In this document: piece after piece, positions 9,767 to 17,807 of the stretch
Layout: the number at the start of each line of letters is the position of its first letter
Position numbering within the stretch: position 1 is the first letter of the stretch
Assembly: GCA_010032545.1 (NCBI GenBank)
Contig: RGPT01000017.1
Span: 1 to 33,253 of the forward strand
Source of the DNA: Alphaproteobacteria bacterium
Lineage (GTDB): Bacteria; Pseudomonadota; Alphaproteobacteria; Reyranellales; Reyranellaceae
Direction: 5' to 3'
Length of the DNA stretch: 33,253 nucleotides
Notes under the pieces: generated by a model
Seen by the model: the letters and a program-made list of their open reading frames with translations, nothing else
Databases searched by the model: none
Told to the model about the DNA's origin: nothing
Translations under genes and position numbers: made by a program

Positions 9767-9928
9767 CGCAGTCTCCTTCGACAGCAGGAAAGGCGCCTGC
9801 ACGCCGGCGAAGGTTGCGTCTCGATTATGGCGGCTATGTGAGGACGACCGCCTGTCTTCGGCCATCTTTCACAGCCGCTTGCCCGGACTCTGTGGTACTC
9901 GGAAAGAAAGCAAGGGGAGGAAGCAGCC

Positions 9929-11122
9929 ATGGCGGGTCCGTTGGCCGGCGTCAGAATTCTGGATTGCACGACGGTCGTGCTCGGGCCATGGGCCGCGCAG
10001 CAGCTGGGCGATCTCGGCGCCGACGTGATCAAGATCGAGCCGCCCGAGGGCGACACGACTCGGCAGCTCGGACCGGGCCGCAATCCCGGCATGGCCGCCT
10101 TCTACCTAGGCTGCAACCGCTCCAAGCGCTCGATCGTGCTCGACCTGAAGCAGGACTCCGGCCGCAAGGCGCTGTTCAAGCTGGCCGAAACCGCCGACGT
10201 TCTGATGCACAACTACCGGCCCGAGCCCGCCAAGCGGCTGGGCGTGGAATACGAAGCGTTCGAGAAGATCAACCCGCGCCTCGTCTACCTCGCCACCTAC
10301 GGCTACCGCGCCGCGGGGCCAATGGGGCCGAAGGCCGCCTACGACGACATCATCCAGGCGGGCTCCGGTCTCGCCGCGCTGCAGAGCGTTGTGGCGGGCC
10401 AGCCGCGCTTCCTGCCCACCATCGTGGCCGACAAGACGAGTTCCAACGGTGTGGTTTCTGCGCTGCTGGCAGCGCTATATGCACGTGAGAAGACCGGTCA
10501 GGGCCAGTCGGTCGAGGTGCCGATGTTCGAAACCCTGGTCTCCTTCGTCATGGTCGAACATCTCTATGGCGAGACCTTCCGGCCGGCGCTGGAAACCGCG
10601 GGCTACAAGCGCGTGCTCAACAAGGAGCGCCGGCCCTATCCGTCGAAGGACGGCTATTTCGCGCTGCTGCCCTATACCGACGGACACTGGAAGGAGTTCT
10701 GCGGCCTGATCGGCCGACCCGAGCTCGCCGCCGACGCCCGCTTCACCTCGCTCGCCAATCGCCTCAAGAACGTCGAGCACTACTATGCGATGCTGGCCGA
10801 GATCTGCGCCACGCGCACAAATGCCGAGTGGGTGGCGCTACTGGGCAAATCCAATGTGCCGCACGGTCCGGTCAACACGCTCGACGATCTGTTCGTCGAT
10901 CCGCAGCTCGAGGCCACCGGCTTCTGGAAGGAAGTCGATCATCCGACCGAGGGCCGGCTGCGCATGACCGACATCCCGCCGCGCTTCAGCAAGACCAAGC
11001 CCGAAGTGACACGACTTCAGCCGCGGCTGGGCGAGCACAGCGTCGAGGTCCTGCGGGAAGCAGGGTTTACGGCCGGCGAGATCGACGCCATGCTGATGAC
11101 CGGCGCGACCAAGACGGCTTAG
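9929..11122 (+). CDS. CaiB/BaiF family (class III) CoA-transferase
   Basis: 397 residues; the ATG at 9929 is preceded by GGGGAGGA. Family III CoA-transferases move CoA between carboxylic acids. Signatures: PLAGVRILDCTTVVLGPWAAQQLGDLGADVIKIEPP (1-39, in pieces typical of the family N-terminus), NRSKRSIVLDLK, DVLMHNYRP and YDDIIQAGSGLAALQ. The position of the catalytic Asp (D169 in formyl-CoA transferase) is Glu201 here, in VEVPMFETLVSF. I recall PMFET-type members as a regular subgroup, so activity is plausible but the nucleophile is unusual. The acyl substrate is unknown. A solute-binding protein gene follows after 159 bp on the same strand, suggesting uptake and activation of a carboxylic acid. 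That gap contains a decayed copy of a CoA-transferase 3' end. Confidence 0.9.
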   Translation: MAGPLAGVRILDCTTVVLGPWAAQQLGDLGADVIKIEPPEGDTTRQLGPGRNPGMAAFYLGCNRSKRSIVLDLKQDSGRKALFKLAETADVLMHNYRPEPAKRLGVEYEAFEKINPRLVYLATYGYRAAGPMGPKAAYDDIIQAGSGLAALQSVVAGQPRFLPTIVADKTSSNGVVSALLAALYAREKTGQGQSVEVPMFETLVSFVMVEHLYGETFRPALETAGYKRVLNKERRPYPSKDGYFALLPYTDGHWKEFCGLIGRPELAADARFTSLANRLKNVEHYYAMLAEICATRTNAEWVALLGKSNVPHGPVNTLDDLFVDPQLEATGFWKEVDHPTEGRLRMTDIPPRFSKTKPEVTRLQPRLGEHSVEVLREAGFTAGEIDAMLMTGATKTA

Positions 11123-11167
11123 ACCGGCGGGCGCTCTCTCCGAGCCGCAAGAGCGCGATTGCCACAC

Positions 11168-11242
11168 CTCCGCCCTGAAGCCGCCTTTACGGCTGCAGCA
11201 ATCGCGGCCATGCTGAACACTGGCGTGGCAAATACGGCATAG
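11168..11242 (+). pseudogene. Remnant of a second CaiB/BaiF CoA-transferase 3' end
   Basis: In one frame this stretch reads LRPEAAFTAAAIAAMLNTGV then ANTA and a TAG. The intact gene just upstream ends LREAGFTAGEIDAMLMTGAT then KTA and TAG (11051-11122). By my count 52 of 72 aligned bases agree, with one extra codon (CCT) in the copy, and both copies run on into ACCG after the stop. There is no start codon or upstream body. It looks like the last 25 codons of a deleted or decayed tandem paralogue, or a partial duplication. Confidence 0.6.
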
Positions 11243-11281
11243 ACCGTCGCAGAAAACCCGTCGCGCCGCAGGGAGGAAAGA

Positions 11282-12274
11282 ATGACCGTTCGTCCGTCGC
11301 GGCGCGAAGTGTTGCGCCTTGGTTCCGTTGCTGCCGCTGCCGCGGCCATGCCGGCTCCGGCGATCGCCCAGGCACCCTGGCCCAGCAAGCCGATCCGCAT
11401 CATCTGCGGTTATCCGGCCGGCGGCCTCACCGACACATTCGCCCGTGCCTATGGCGACTTCATCGCGCAGAAGACCGGCCAGCCGGTCTCGGTCGAGAAC
11501 AAGACCGGGGCGAGCGGCGCCATCGCCGCCGAGCAGGTGAAGAGCGCAGCCCCCGACGGCTACACGCTGATGTGGACGATCTCGACCACGATGATCATGA
11601 ACAAGGTGCTGTTCAAGAAGCTGCCCTACGACCCGGACAAGGACTTCGTCCTGATCTCGTGGATGGACGCCGGCCACCTGCCGCTGATCGTCAACAAGAA
11701 TGTCCCAGCCAAAAATCTCGCGGAGTTCGTCGAGTTTGCCCGCAAGAACAAGGTCAGCCTCGGCACTTACGGCGCGGGTTCCTACAGCCACGTCGCCGTT
11801 GAGGCGCTGAACCGCTTCTACAATCTGAAGATCGAGGCTGTACACTATCGCGGCGAAGCACCGATGTGGACCGACGTGATGTCGGGCGCCATCCATGGTG
11901 GCAGCGGCAGCTATGCCGCGGCCTCCAGCGTGCTGCAGAGCGGCAACGGTCGTGCGATCGCGGTGCCGACCAGGGAGCGGATGAAGAAGCTGCCCGACGT
12001 CGGCACGTTTTACGAGCAGGGCGTGACCGACATCGCCTTCCAGGTCCAGGGCTTCATCTGCCTGGTCGGTCCCGCCGGCATGCCCAAGGAGATCGTGAAG
12101 AAGCTTTCCGACCTGATGGTCGAGGCGGGCCAAAGCGAGCGCATCCAGAAGATCCTCGACACTTTCGGCATCGACCGCGCGGCCCAGGACAGCGCCTTCT
12201 TCGAGAAGATGATAGCCGAGCAGGGCCCGGTCTGGATCGACCTGGTGAAGGGGCTGAACCTCGAGCCGCAATAG
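11282..12274 (+). CDS. Tripartite tricarboxylate transporter substrate-binding protein (Bug/TctC family)
   Basis: 330 residues; GGAGGAAAG sits just before the ATG. The N-terminus has a twin-arginine-like signal (SRREVLRLG, then an alanine-rich segment, cleavage after AIA near residue 29), so the protein is exported folded or by Sec to the periplasm. The mature protein starts PWPSKPIRIICGYPAGGLTD, the standard opening of Bug proteins, followed by VENKTGASGAIAAEQVKSAAPDGYTL and LPYDPDKDFVLIS. Bug proteins bind carboxylates and deliver them to TctAB, but no TctA or TctB gene is visible here; orphan Bug proteins are common. The CoA-transferase gene upstream on the same strand suggests a carboxylic acid ligand. 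The transcript probably ends at the perfect hairpin 20 bp downstream. Confidence 0.92.
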   Translation: MTVRPSRREVLRLGSVAAAAAAMPAPAIAQAPWPSKPIRIICGYPAGGLTDTFARAYGDFIAQKTGQPVSVENKTGASGAIAAEQVKSAAPDGYTLMWTISTTMIMNKVLFKKLPYDPDKDFVLISWMDAGHLPLIVNKNVPAKNLAEFVEFARKNKVSLGTYGAGSYSHVAVEALNRFYNLKIEAVHYRGEAPMWTDVMSGAIHGGSGSYAAASSVLQSGNGRAIAVPTRERMKKLPDVGTFYEQGVTDIAFQVQGFICLVGPAGMPKEIVKKLSDLMVEAGQSERIQKILDTFGIDRAAQDSAFFEKMIAEQGPVWIDLVKGLNLEPQ

Positions 12275-12293
12275 GCGGCGCCGCTGAAACGAA

Positions 12294-12325
12294 ACCGCCC
12301 GCAACGCGGGGGCGTTGCGGGCGGT
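12294..12325. terminator. Perfect 14-bp stem, probable bidirectional terminator
   Basis: ACCGCCCGCAACGC (12294-12307) pairs perfectly with GCGTTGCGGGCGGT (12312-12325) around a GGGG loop. It sits between two convergent genes, where a shared terminator is expected. There is no T-run on either side (CGGTCGGTTCT on plus), so it may act as a 3' stabilising hairpin or with Rho. Confidence 0.65.
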
Positions 12326-12356
12326 CGGTCGGTTCTGCCCGGCCGGGGAAGAGAGA

Positions 12357-12785
12357 TCAGGCCGGCGAAGCCTCGCCGGTCTGGGCCGGCGGTGCAGGCG
12401 GGCGGCCGCGGCGGTCGTTCATGAACTGGTCGAACTCGGCGCGGTCCTTGGCGGCCCGCAGCTTGTCGAGATAGTCGCGGAACTCGCGCTGGTCTTCCTC
12501 GAGCTTGCGCAGGGTCTCCTCGCGATATTCGTCGAAGGCGACGTTGCCGGTCGAGGCCTCGCGGCCCCAGCGATGGCGGCGCTTCCAGTCACGGAACTCG
12601 TCGCGGGCATTGCGGCCGTCCGGGGTATTCCAGTGGCCATAGCGCTTTGAGCAAAACATGCGTCCACTCCATTTCAGGTAAACCAGAAGGGCAACGCCGA
12701 CCGGCCAGAACAGGATGAAGCTCAGAACCACGAGGGCGATCCAGGCGGGCCTGCCGATGTCGTCGATTTTCGAGATCAGGCCCAT
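12357..12785 (-). CDS. DUF2852 domain-containing membrane protein
   Basis: 142 residues from the ATG at 12785, which has a near-ideal AAAAGGAGG 6 bases upstream; the frame upstream of that is not supported. One or two membrane segments lie at about residues 13-40 (PAWIALVVLSFILFWPVGVALLVYL, given here as the span), followed by an Arg/Asp/Glu-rich cytoplasmic part with NAFDEYREETLRKLEEDQ-like helix (about residues 80-120) and a Pro-rich tail. The layout and the FDEYREETLRKLEEDQREF motif match DUF2852, a family known mainly in alphaproteobacteria with no assigned function. It lies downstream of a TetR gene on the same strand, with 98 bp between them containing a perfect palindrome, so direct TetR control is likely. 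Confidence 0.8.
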   Translation of the reverse strand: MGLISKIDDIGRPAWIALVVLSFILFWPVGVALLVYLKWSGRMFCSKRYGHWNTPDGRNARDEFRDWKRRHRWGREASTGNVAFDEYREETLRKLEEDQREFRDYLDKLRAAKDRAEFDQFMNDRRGRPPAPPAQTGEASPA

Positions 12786-12813
12786 GGGGAGCCTCCTTTT
12801 GCTGCTGTTAACG

Positions 12814-12838
12814 ATGTAAATGTTAACGACATTTACAT
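12814..12838. promoter_or_regulatory. Perfect palindromic operator upstream of the DUF2852 gene
   Basis: ATGTAAATG (12814-12822), a 7-base spacer TTAACGA, then CATTTACAT (12830-12838): a perfect 9-bp inverted repeat centred about 41 bp upstream of the DUF2852 start. TGTTAACGA also occurs twice, at 12806-12814 and 12821-12829, at a 15-bp period. A related half-palindrome covers the start of the TetR gene. This AT-rich stretch stands out in GC-rich surroundings and fits a TetR-type operator overlapping a promoter. Confidence 0.6.
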
Positions 12839-12883
12839 TTGGTATTCCGGCCCCGGGAGTCAAGGCCCCCCCCCGGGCGGCAA

Positions 12884-13516
12884 TCAGGCCTTTTGTGGGA
12901 AACCCAGCCCCTGGAGATAGATCAGGACCTCCGATTCGAGCAGTTCCTCGGCCGTCATGGGCAGCGGCCGGCGGCCGGCATCGCCGCGCCCGAACAGCGA
13001 GGCGATGCCATGCGACATCGACCAGATGTGCAGGCTCATCATCAGGGCGGGCGGGCGCTTGGCCGCCGGCAGCAGCGTGACCAGCACGTCGGCGGCGGCC
13101 CGCAGGACGCCAAAGGCGCGGTCGGAGGCGGCGCGCAGGTCGGGGCTGAGATCGGGCGGCAGGCCCGATTCGAACATGGCGGCGTAGTAGGCCGGTTCGG
13201 CGCGGGCGAAGGCGAGGTAGGCCTTGCCGACGTTGTTGAAGGCCGTCATCGCGTCGGGCTTGCCGCCGTTCCAGCCGGTGGCGAGCATCGCCTCGAAGCG
13301 CTGGAAGCCCTCGCGCGCCACGTCGGCCAGCAGCGCCTCGCGGTCGCGGAAGTGGCGGTAGGGCGCGGCCGGGCTCACACCGGCTGAGCGCGCGGCGTCG
13401 GCGAAGGTGAAGCCGCCCGGGCCCTTCTCCTTGATCAGGTCGCGCGCGGCCTGGATCAGCGCCTCGCGCAGATTGCCGTGGTGGTAGGCGCGCTCGGCTC
13501 GCTTCTTCCAGCTCAT
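12884..13516 (-). CDS. TetR/AcrR family transcriptional regulator with WHG-type C-terminal domain
   Basis: 210 residues. The N-terminal DNA-binding domain is typical: HHGNLREALIQAARDLI, then the helix-turn-helix FTFADAARSAGVSPAAPYRHF (about residues 36-57, listed as span) and RDREALLADVA. The C-terminal ligand domain contains SLHIWSMSHGIASLF (about residues 162-176), resembling the WHG motif of one TetR C-terminal family. The ligand is unknown. Two candidate operators share ATGTAAA-type half-sites: one upstream of the DUF2852 gene (12814-12838) and one over its own start (13515-13533), implying autoregulation and control of the downstream gene. No Shine-Dalgarno is visible before the ATG, so its mRNA may be leaderless or nearly so. 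It is divergent from the EEP-family gene. Confidence 0.88.
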   Translation of the reverse strand: MSWKKRAERAYHHGNLREALIQAARDLIKEKGPGGFTFADAARSAGVSPAAPYRHFRDREALLADVAREGFQRFEAMLATGWNGGKPDAMTAFNNVGKAYLAFARAEPAYYAAMFESGLPPDLSPDLRAASDRAFGVLRAAADVLVTLLPAAKRPPALMMSLHIWSMSHGIASLFGRGDAGRRPLPMTAEELLESEVLIYLQGLGFPQKA

Positions 13517-13533
13517 GTTAAGGGAGTTTACAT
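13515..13533. promoter_or_regulatory. Imperfect palindrome at the TetR gene start (candidate autoregulatory site)
   Basis: On the plus strand ATGTTAA-GGGAG-TTTACAT: six of the seven arm bases pair, and it overlaps the first bases of the TetR coding region. On the minus strand it reads ATGTAAA then TTAAC, the same two blocks as in the 12814-12838 site but with 5 rather than 2 bases between them. Confidence 0.45.
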
Positions 13534-13640
13534 CAAAGCGCGGAGGCGCAACAGGCGCGGGATATGCGCATAAGCTGCGTGTGTCGGCCGCTGGCGCTTT
13601 CTACCCTGTTCGCGCGCATCGACGACAGCGGGAGCTCAAA

Positions 13641-14627
13641 ATGCACCATGGAGATGTCTCACCCGAGATCGCAGCCGGCCTGCTGGCGCTCAAGAAGCGC
13701 ATTGCGGCCGCCAAAATTCCACCTTCCCAACTCGACCAGACGATCAACGTCGCGGTCTGGAACATCCGTGAGTTCGGCAAGAAGCGCCGCACGCTGCCGG
13801 CTATTCACTACATCGCCGAGATCCTGGGCCAGTTCGACCTGATCGCGCTCGTGGAGTTGCGTGACGACCTGACCGACTTCGGCCGTGTCTGCGAGTTCCT
13901 CGGGCCAAGCTGGGACCTCGTCTATTCGGACTGGATGTCGGATCCCGGCGGCAACCGCGAACGCACCGGTTTCCTGTACGACCGCCGCGCCGTCACCTTC
14001 AATGGCCTCGCCGCCGAGGTCGATGCGCCGCGCGGCAAGAAGGGCACGGAGTATCTGGCGACCCAGTCCTTCTGGCGCGCGCCCTACATGTGTTCGTTCC
14101 GGGCCGGCAATTTCGACTTCGTCGCCGTCGCCACGCACGCGCGCTGGGGCGACAGCATCGCCGGCCGCGAAGCGGAGCTCGGCATGCTGGCCGACTGGCT
14201 CGACGTTCGCCTCAAGGACAAGTCGTTCGAGGACGAGGATCTCATCGTCATGGGCGACTTCAATACGCCCAAGCTCGACGACAGGCTGTTCAAGGCGTTG
14301 TCGCGGCGTGGCCTGCAGGCGCCGGACTCGCTGGTGAAGCTCAAGGTCGGCGACGTGACGGTCGGCGGATCCAATCTCAACAAGGACGCGCGCTACGACC
14401 AGATCCTGCACATGCCGACGACGAGGAAGCGGTTCACCAATTTCGGCGGCACGCTCGACTTCCACATCTCCGACGCCCACATCAAGGAACTCTTCCCGGG
14501 CAAGGGCTTTACGCGCACCGAGTTCAGCTACCAGCTTTCCGACCATTTCCCGGTCTGGGTGCAGATCAAGACCGATATCGATGGCGAGCGGCTGACGCAG
14601 ATCGTGCAGAACGCAAAGAAGGGCTAG
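13641..14627 (+). CDS. Endonuclease/exonuclease/phosphatase (EEP) family protein
   Basis: 328 residues from the ATG at 13641, preceded by GGGAG at 6 bases; the frame is open further upstream but that part is not conserved-looking. EEP-fold motifs occur in order: VAVWNIREFG (N-containing strand), IALVELRDD (metal-binding Glu), RTGFLYD, THARWGD (the catalytic His region), VMGDFNTPKLDD (catalytic D-x-N) and LSDHFPVWVQI (the DH pair near the C-terminus). The full catalytic set is present, so it should be a metal-dependent phosphodiesterase or nuclease; whether it cuts DNA, RNA, lipid or a small molecule is not visible. There is no signal peptide, so it is probably cytoplasmic. It is followed by a REP-like repeat. 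Confidence 0.85.
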   Translation: MHHGDVSPEIAAGLLALKKRIAAAKIPPSQLDQTINVAVWNIREFGKKRRTLPAIHYIAEILGQFDLIALVELRDDLTDFGRVCEFLGPSWDLVYSDWMSDPGGNRERTGFLYDRRAVTFNGLAAEVDAPRGKKGTEYLATQSFWRAPYMCSFRAGNFDFVAVATHARWGDSIAGREAELGMLADWLDVRLKDKSFEDEDLIVMGDFNTPKLDDRLFKALSRRGLQAPDSLVKLKVGDVTVGGSNLNKDARYDQILHMPTTRKRFTNFGGTLDFHISDAHIKELFPGKGFTRTEFSYQLSDHFPVWVQIKTDIDGERLTQIVQNAKKG

Positions 14628-14637
14628 GTATCGTCAG

Positions 14638-14748
14638 CCTCACAGTGACTTCATCGTGAGGAGCGCGCGTCTCGAAGGATCTGTTGCAAACAAGGTAGTG
14701 GTTCCACCCGTCGAGACACAACCCTATGTGTCGCTCCTCAAGGTGAGG
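14638..14748. repeat. REP-like palindromic repeat pair (family A)
   Basis: Two copies of one motif in opposite orientation. The plus copy (14651-14680) has TCATCGTGAGGAGCG then GTCTCGAAGGAT. The minus copy (14748-14708) has CCTCACCTTGAGGAGCG, a small GACACA/TGTGTC hairpin, and TCTCGACG. CCTCAC at 14638 also pairs with GTGAGG at 14656. The TGAGGAGC...TCTCGAAGGA layout recalls short intergenic repeats common in alphaproteobacterial genomes. It lies between the EEP gene and the LLM gene. Confidence 0.6.
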
Positions 14749-14800
14749 CAATATGGTCCATTAGAGCTACACTGTGACAAAGCTCAAGGGGAGGCGGCAC

Positions 14801-15896
14801 GTGCAACTCTGGACCACCGGTGTCGCGTCGGCGCGCGGCGCGGCGCGGACCGCGCAGGAGATCGAGGCGGCCGGCTGGGACGGCATGCTGGTGGTCGATT
14901 CGCAGAACCTCTCCGGCGATCCCTATGTCTCGCTGGCGCTGGCGGCGACCGTCACCACGCGCATCGGCCTCGGTACTGGCGTCACCAACTCGGTCACCCG
15001 CCACGCGGCGGCGACCGCCACCGCCATCGCCAGCGTGCACCGCATCTCCAACGGCCGCGCCGTACTGGGCATCGGCCGCGGCGATTCCGCGCTCGCACAT
15101 CTCGGCCGGGCGCCGGCGCGCCTCGGCCAGTTCGAGCGCTACCTGCGCCATCTCCAGAGCTACCTCGCCGGCGAGTCGGTGAGCTTCGACGAGATCGACA
15201 TCCCGCCCGAGGTGGCGCCGCCGCTCTCCGGCCTGCACCTGCACGACGCCCCCCCCGGTCAGCCGCATCGGCTGGATCGCCGAAGGGCTCGAGGGCGGGG
15301 CAAAGGGCGGTACCAAGGTGCCGGTCGAGGTCGCGGCCAGCGGCCCGAAGGTGATCGCCCTGTCCGCCCTTCATGCCGAGCGGGTGATGTTCACGCTGGG
15401 GGCCGATGTCGAGCGCCTGGCCTGGGGCATTGAACTGGCGAAAAAGACCCGCCGGGACGCGGGCCTCGATCCCGACGCCATCGCCTTCGGCGCCTATGTG
15501 AACCTGGGCTGCCACACCGACATCGGCGCGGCGCGCGGCCTGGTGCGCGGCGGCCTCACCACCTTCGCGCGCTTCTCGGTGATGCACGGCAAGGCCAACG
15601 GCCCCGTCTCGGCCCAGGATCGCGCGCAGCTGGAGACGCTGGTCACCAACTACGACATGAACGCCCACACGAGGGGCGATTCCCGCCAGGCCGGCACGCT
15701 GGCCGACGATTTCGTCGACCGCTTCGCCATCGTCGGCACCCCCGATCGCTGCATCGAACGCCTGCGCGCGCTCGCGGCGCTCGGCCTCGACAAGGTGGCC
15801 ATCAGCGGCGGCATGCGCGGCGCCTCGGCAGAGGACGCCGCGGTGAGCAAGAAACTCGTTGCGGAGCAGGTACTGGCGGGGATGCGGCTGTCGTAG
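14801..15896 (+). pseudogene. LLM class flavin-dependent oxidoreductase, frameshifted in a C8 run
   Basis: The best start is GTG at 14801 (MQLWTTGVASARG), with GGGGAGG 6 bases upstream; another GTG at 14774 lacks a site. The first part reads GWDGMLVVDSQNLSGDPYVS, GLGTGVTNSVTRH and GRAVLGIGRGDSALAHLG, typical of the bacterial-luciferase-like TIM barrel (F420 or FMN dependent). At 15249-15256 a run of eight C shifts the frame. Reading one C fewer gives DAPPVSRIGWIAEG and continues in the second frame through VEVAASGPKVIALSA and VGTPDRCIERLRALAALGLD to the TAG at 15896, a normal 364 residues. Everything on both sides is intact. This is either a sequencing error in a homopolymer or a very recent mutation; phase variation is possible but unsupported. 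Confidence 0.8.
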
Positions 15897-15908
15897 GCAG
15901 GTCGGCGA

Positions 15909-16256
15909 TCAGGCCTTACACCTGAACAGCACGTAGTAATTCACCTCGCCGGACAGGCCCTCACTCAGGATTTCATGCGGCCGGCCCCTGCAGGTGCGTT
16001 CGATGAAGCGCGGATAGACATTCTGCGCGCGTTCCGCTTCGTTCTCGCTGTCGGCATTGATCACCAGCGTGGCGCGCACGATCAGCATTCGGTATTCGCC
16101 GGGCGTGCCGGTCGATCCCAGACGGACCTCGTATTTACGCCCGTCGACCGTGACCATCTCGACCTGCGTGTCGTCGAGCGAGGCTTTTGGGGCGCAGGCG
16201 CTTAGGACCAAGGAGGCGATGAGAATCTTGGCGACCGCGACAACGATCACCCTCAT
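15909..16256 (-). CDS. Small putative lipoprotein of unknown function
   Basis: 115 residues from the ATG at 16256. The N-terminus is hydrophobic ([16 protein letters not shown]) and ends in a lipobox LSAC with Cys21, so it is probably lipidated and anchored to a membrane on the periplasmic side. The mature part is rich in beta-type sequence ([32 protein letters not shown]) and has two further Cys (CRGRPHE and the C-terminal FRCKA), which could form a disulphide. I do not recognise a family. Its ATG overlaps the ubiD stop in an ATGA, and GGAGGAAG lies at the end of ubiD, so it is translationally coupled to ubiD. A functional link to ubiquinone synthesis is not implied by the sequence. Confidence 0.7.
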   Translation of the reverse strand: MRVIVVAVAKILIASLVLSACAPKASLDDTQVEMVTVDGRKYEVRLGSTGTPGEYRMLIVRATLVINADSENEAERAQNVYPRFIERTCRGRPHEILSEGLSGEVNYYVLFRCKA

Positions 16257-17776
16257 GGCTTCCTCCAGATGCTCTTGCCGCTCCCCGGCAGCCCCAGGTC
16301 GCTCCACATCGCATCGACCTTGTCGACGACAGCCTGGTCCATCCTGATCTGGCTGCCCCATTCGCGATGGGTCTCGCCGGGGAATTTGTCGGTGGCGTCG
16401 AGGCCGATCTTGGAGCCGAGGCCCGACACCGGACTCGCGAAGTCGAGATAGTCGATCGGCGTGTTCTCGATCACGGTGATGTCGCGTGCCGGGTCCATGC
16501 GCGTCGACAGGGCCCACATCACCTGCTTCCAGTCGCGGGCATCGATGTCGGCGTCCACCACGATCACCCATTTGGTGTACATGAACTGTCGCAGATAGCT
16601 CCACACGCCCATCATCACGCGCTTGGCATGGCCGGCGTAGGCCTTCTTCATCGAGACCACGGCGATGCGATAGCTGCAGCCCTCGGGCGGCAGCCAAAAA
16701 TCGACCACCTCGGGGAACTGCTGCTGGAAGAGGGGGATAAAGACCTCGTTCAGCGCCTCGCCCAGCACGCTCGGCTCGTCGGGCGGCCGGCCGGTGAAGG
16801 TCGAGAGATAGATCGGCTTCCGGCGCATGGTGATCGCGCTGATGGTGAATACCGGAAATTTCTCGACGCTGTTGTAGTAGCCGGTGTGGTCGCCGTAGGG
16901 GCCCTCGTCGCCGTAATCGTCGAGGCTGACATGGCCTTCCAGCACGATCTCGGCCTCGGCCGGCACTTTCAGCGGCACGGTCTTGCAGTCGACCAGCTCG
17001 ACCTTCTTGCCGCGCAGGAGTCCGGCGAACTGGTACTCCGACAGCGTGTCGGGCACCGGCGTGACGGCGGCCAGGATGGTGCCGGGATCGGCGCCGATGA
17101 CGGCGGCCACCGGCAGCGGCTCGCGCTTGCCAGTGCCCTTCCAGCGCTGGTGATGCTGCGCCCCGCCGCGATGTTTCAGCCAGCGCATCAGTGTGGTGTT
17201 CTTGCCCGTCACCTGCAGGCGGTAGATGCCGAGGTTGAAGGCATCCTGCTTGTCGCCCTTGGGATTCGGACCCTGCGTCACGATCAGTGGCCAGGTGATC
17301 AACGGCGCGGGCTCGCCCGGCCAGCAGGTCTGTATGGGCAGGCGGCCGAGGTCGATGTCGTCGCCGGTCAGCACCACTTCCTGACACGGCGCCGAGTTCA
17401 CCGTCCTGGGCTTCATCGCCATGACGGTGCGCACCAGCGGCAGCATGTCGAGCGCCTCGCGCCAGCCGCCCGGCGGCTCTGGCTGGCGCAGGAAGGCCAG
17501 CGTCTCGCCCACGGCGCGGAGCTGGCCGGGCTCGCGGTCCATGCCCCAGGCCACGCGTTCGACCGTGCCGAAGAGATTGACCAGCACCGGGATGTCCGAG
17601 CGCGTGCCGTCGGGGCGCACGACATTCTCGAACAGCACCGCCGGGCCCTTTTCGGCCAGCAGCCGGGTCTGGATCTCGGTCATCTCGAGATGCGGCGACA
17701 CCGGCGCGCTGACGCGCACCAGCCGGCCGCTCTTTTCCAGAAGGTCGATGAAGTCGCGCAGCGAGGCGAAAGGCAT
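16253..17776 (-). CDS. ubiD: UbiD, 4-hydroxy-3-polyprenylbenzoate decarboxylase
   Basis: 507 residues, close to the E. coli enzyme in length. UbiD uses prenylated FMN (made by UbiX) to decarboxylate the polyprenyl-hydroxybenzoate intermediate of ubiquinone. Strong family stretches: PAVLFENV (46-53), [20 protein letters not shown] with [32 protein letters not shown] (178-193, including R186), [28 protein letters not shown] with E280, [12 protein letters not shown] (291-302), [20 protein letters not shown] and [20 protein letters not shown]. These match E. coli UbiD almost block by block from memory, so this is a true UbiD rather than a distant aromatic decarboxylase. The acceptor substrate comes from UbiA, encoded at 23976-24905. 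A REP-like repeat sits just upstream. Confidence 0.95.
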   Translation of the reverse strand: MPFASLRDFIDLLEKSGRLVRVSAPVSPHLEMTEIQTRLLAEKGPAVLFENVVRPDGTRSDIPVLVNLFGTVERVAWGMDREPGQLRAVGETLAFLRQPEPPGGWREALDMLPLVRTVMAMKPRTVNSAPCQEVVLTGDDIDLGRLPIQTCWPGEPAPLITWPLIVTQGPNPKGDKQDAFNLGIYRLQVTGKNTTLMRWLKHRGGAQHHQRWKGTGKREPLPVAAVIGADPGTILAAVTPVPDTLSEYQFAGLLRGKKVELVDCKTVPLKVPAEAEIVLEGHVSLDDYGDEGPYGDHTGYYNSVEKFPVFTISAITMRRKPIYLSTFTGRPPDEPSVLGEALNEVFIPLFQQQFPEVVDFWLPPEGCSYRIAVVSMKKAYAGHAKRVMMGVWSYLRQFMYTKWVIVVDADIDARDWKQVMWALSTRMDPARDITVIENTPIDYLDFASPVSGLGSKIGLDATDKFPGETHREWGSQIRMDQAVVDKVDAMWSDLGLPGSGKSIWRKP

Positions 17777-17807
17777 GCGGCTCTTTAGAGGAGGAAGCCC
17801 GGCGTTG

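Noticed and set aside
12866-12874. C9 run in the TetR-DUF2852 gap as a phase-variable tract
   Set aside because: It is non-coding, lies just after the TetR stop and does not separate promoter elements in a clear way; a sequencing artefact is as likely.
16257-17387. Open frame extending the small lipoprotein upstream over ubiD
   Set aside because: It is Arg/Gly-rich and out of frame with ubiD on the same strand; the ATG at 16256 with GGAGGAAG and a lipobox is a far better start.
16367-17788. Plus-strand open frame over ubiD
   Set aside because: Complement of a near-perfect UbiD; no domain of its own.
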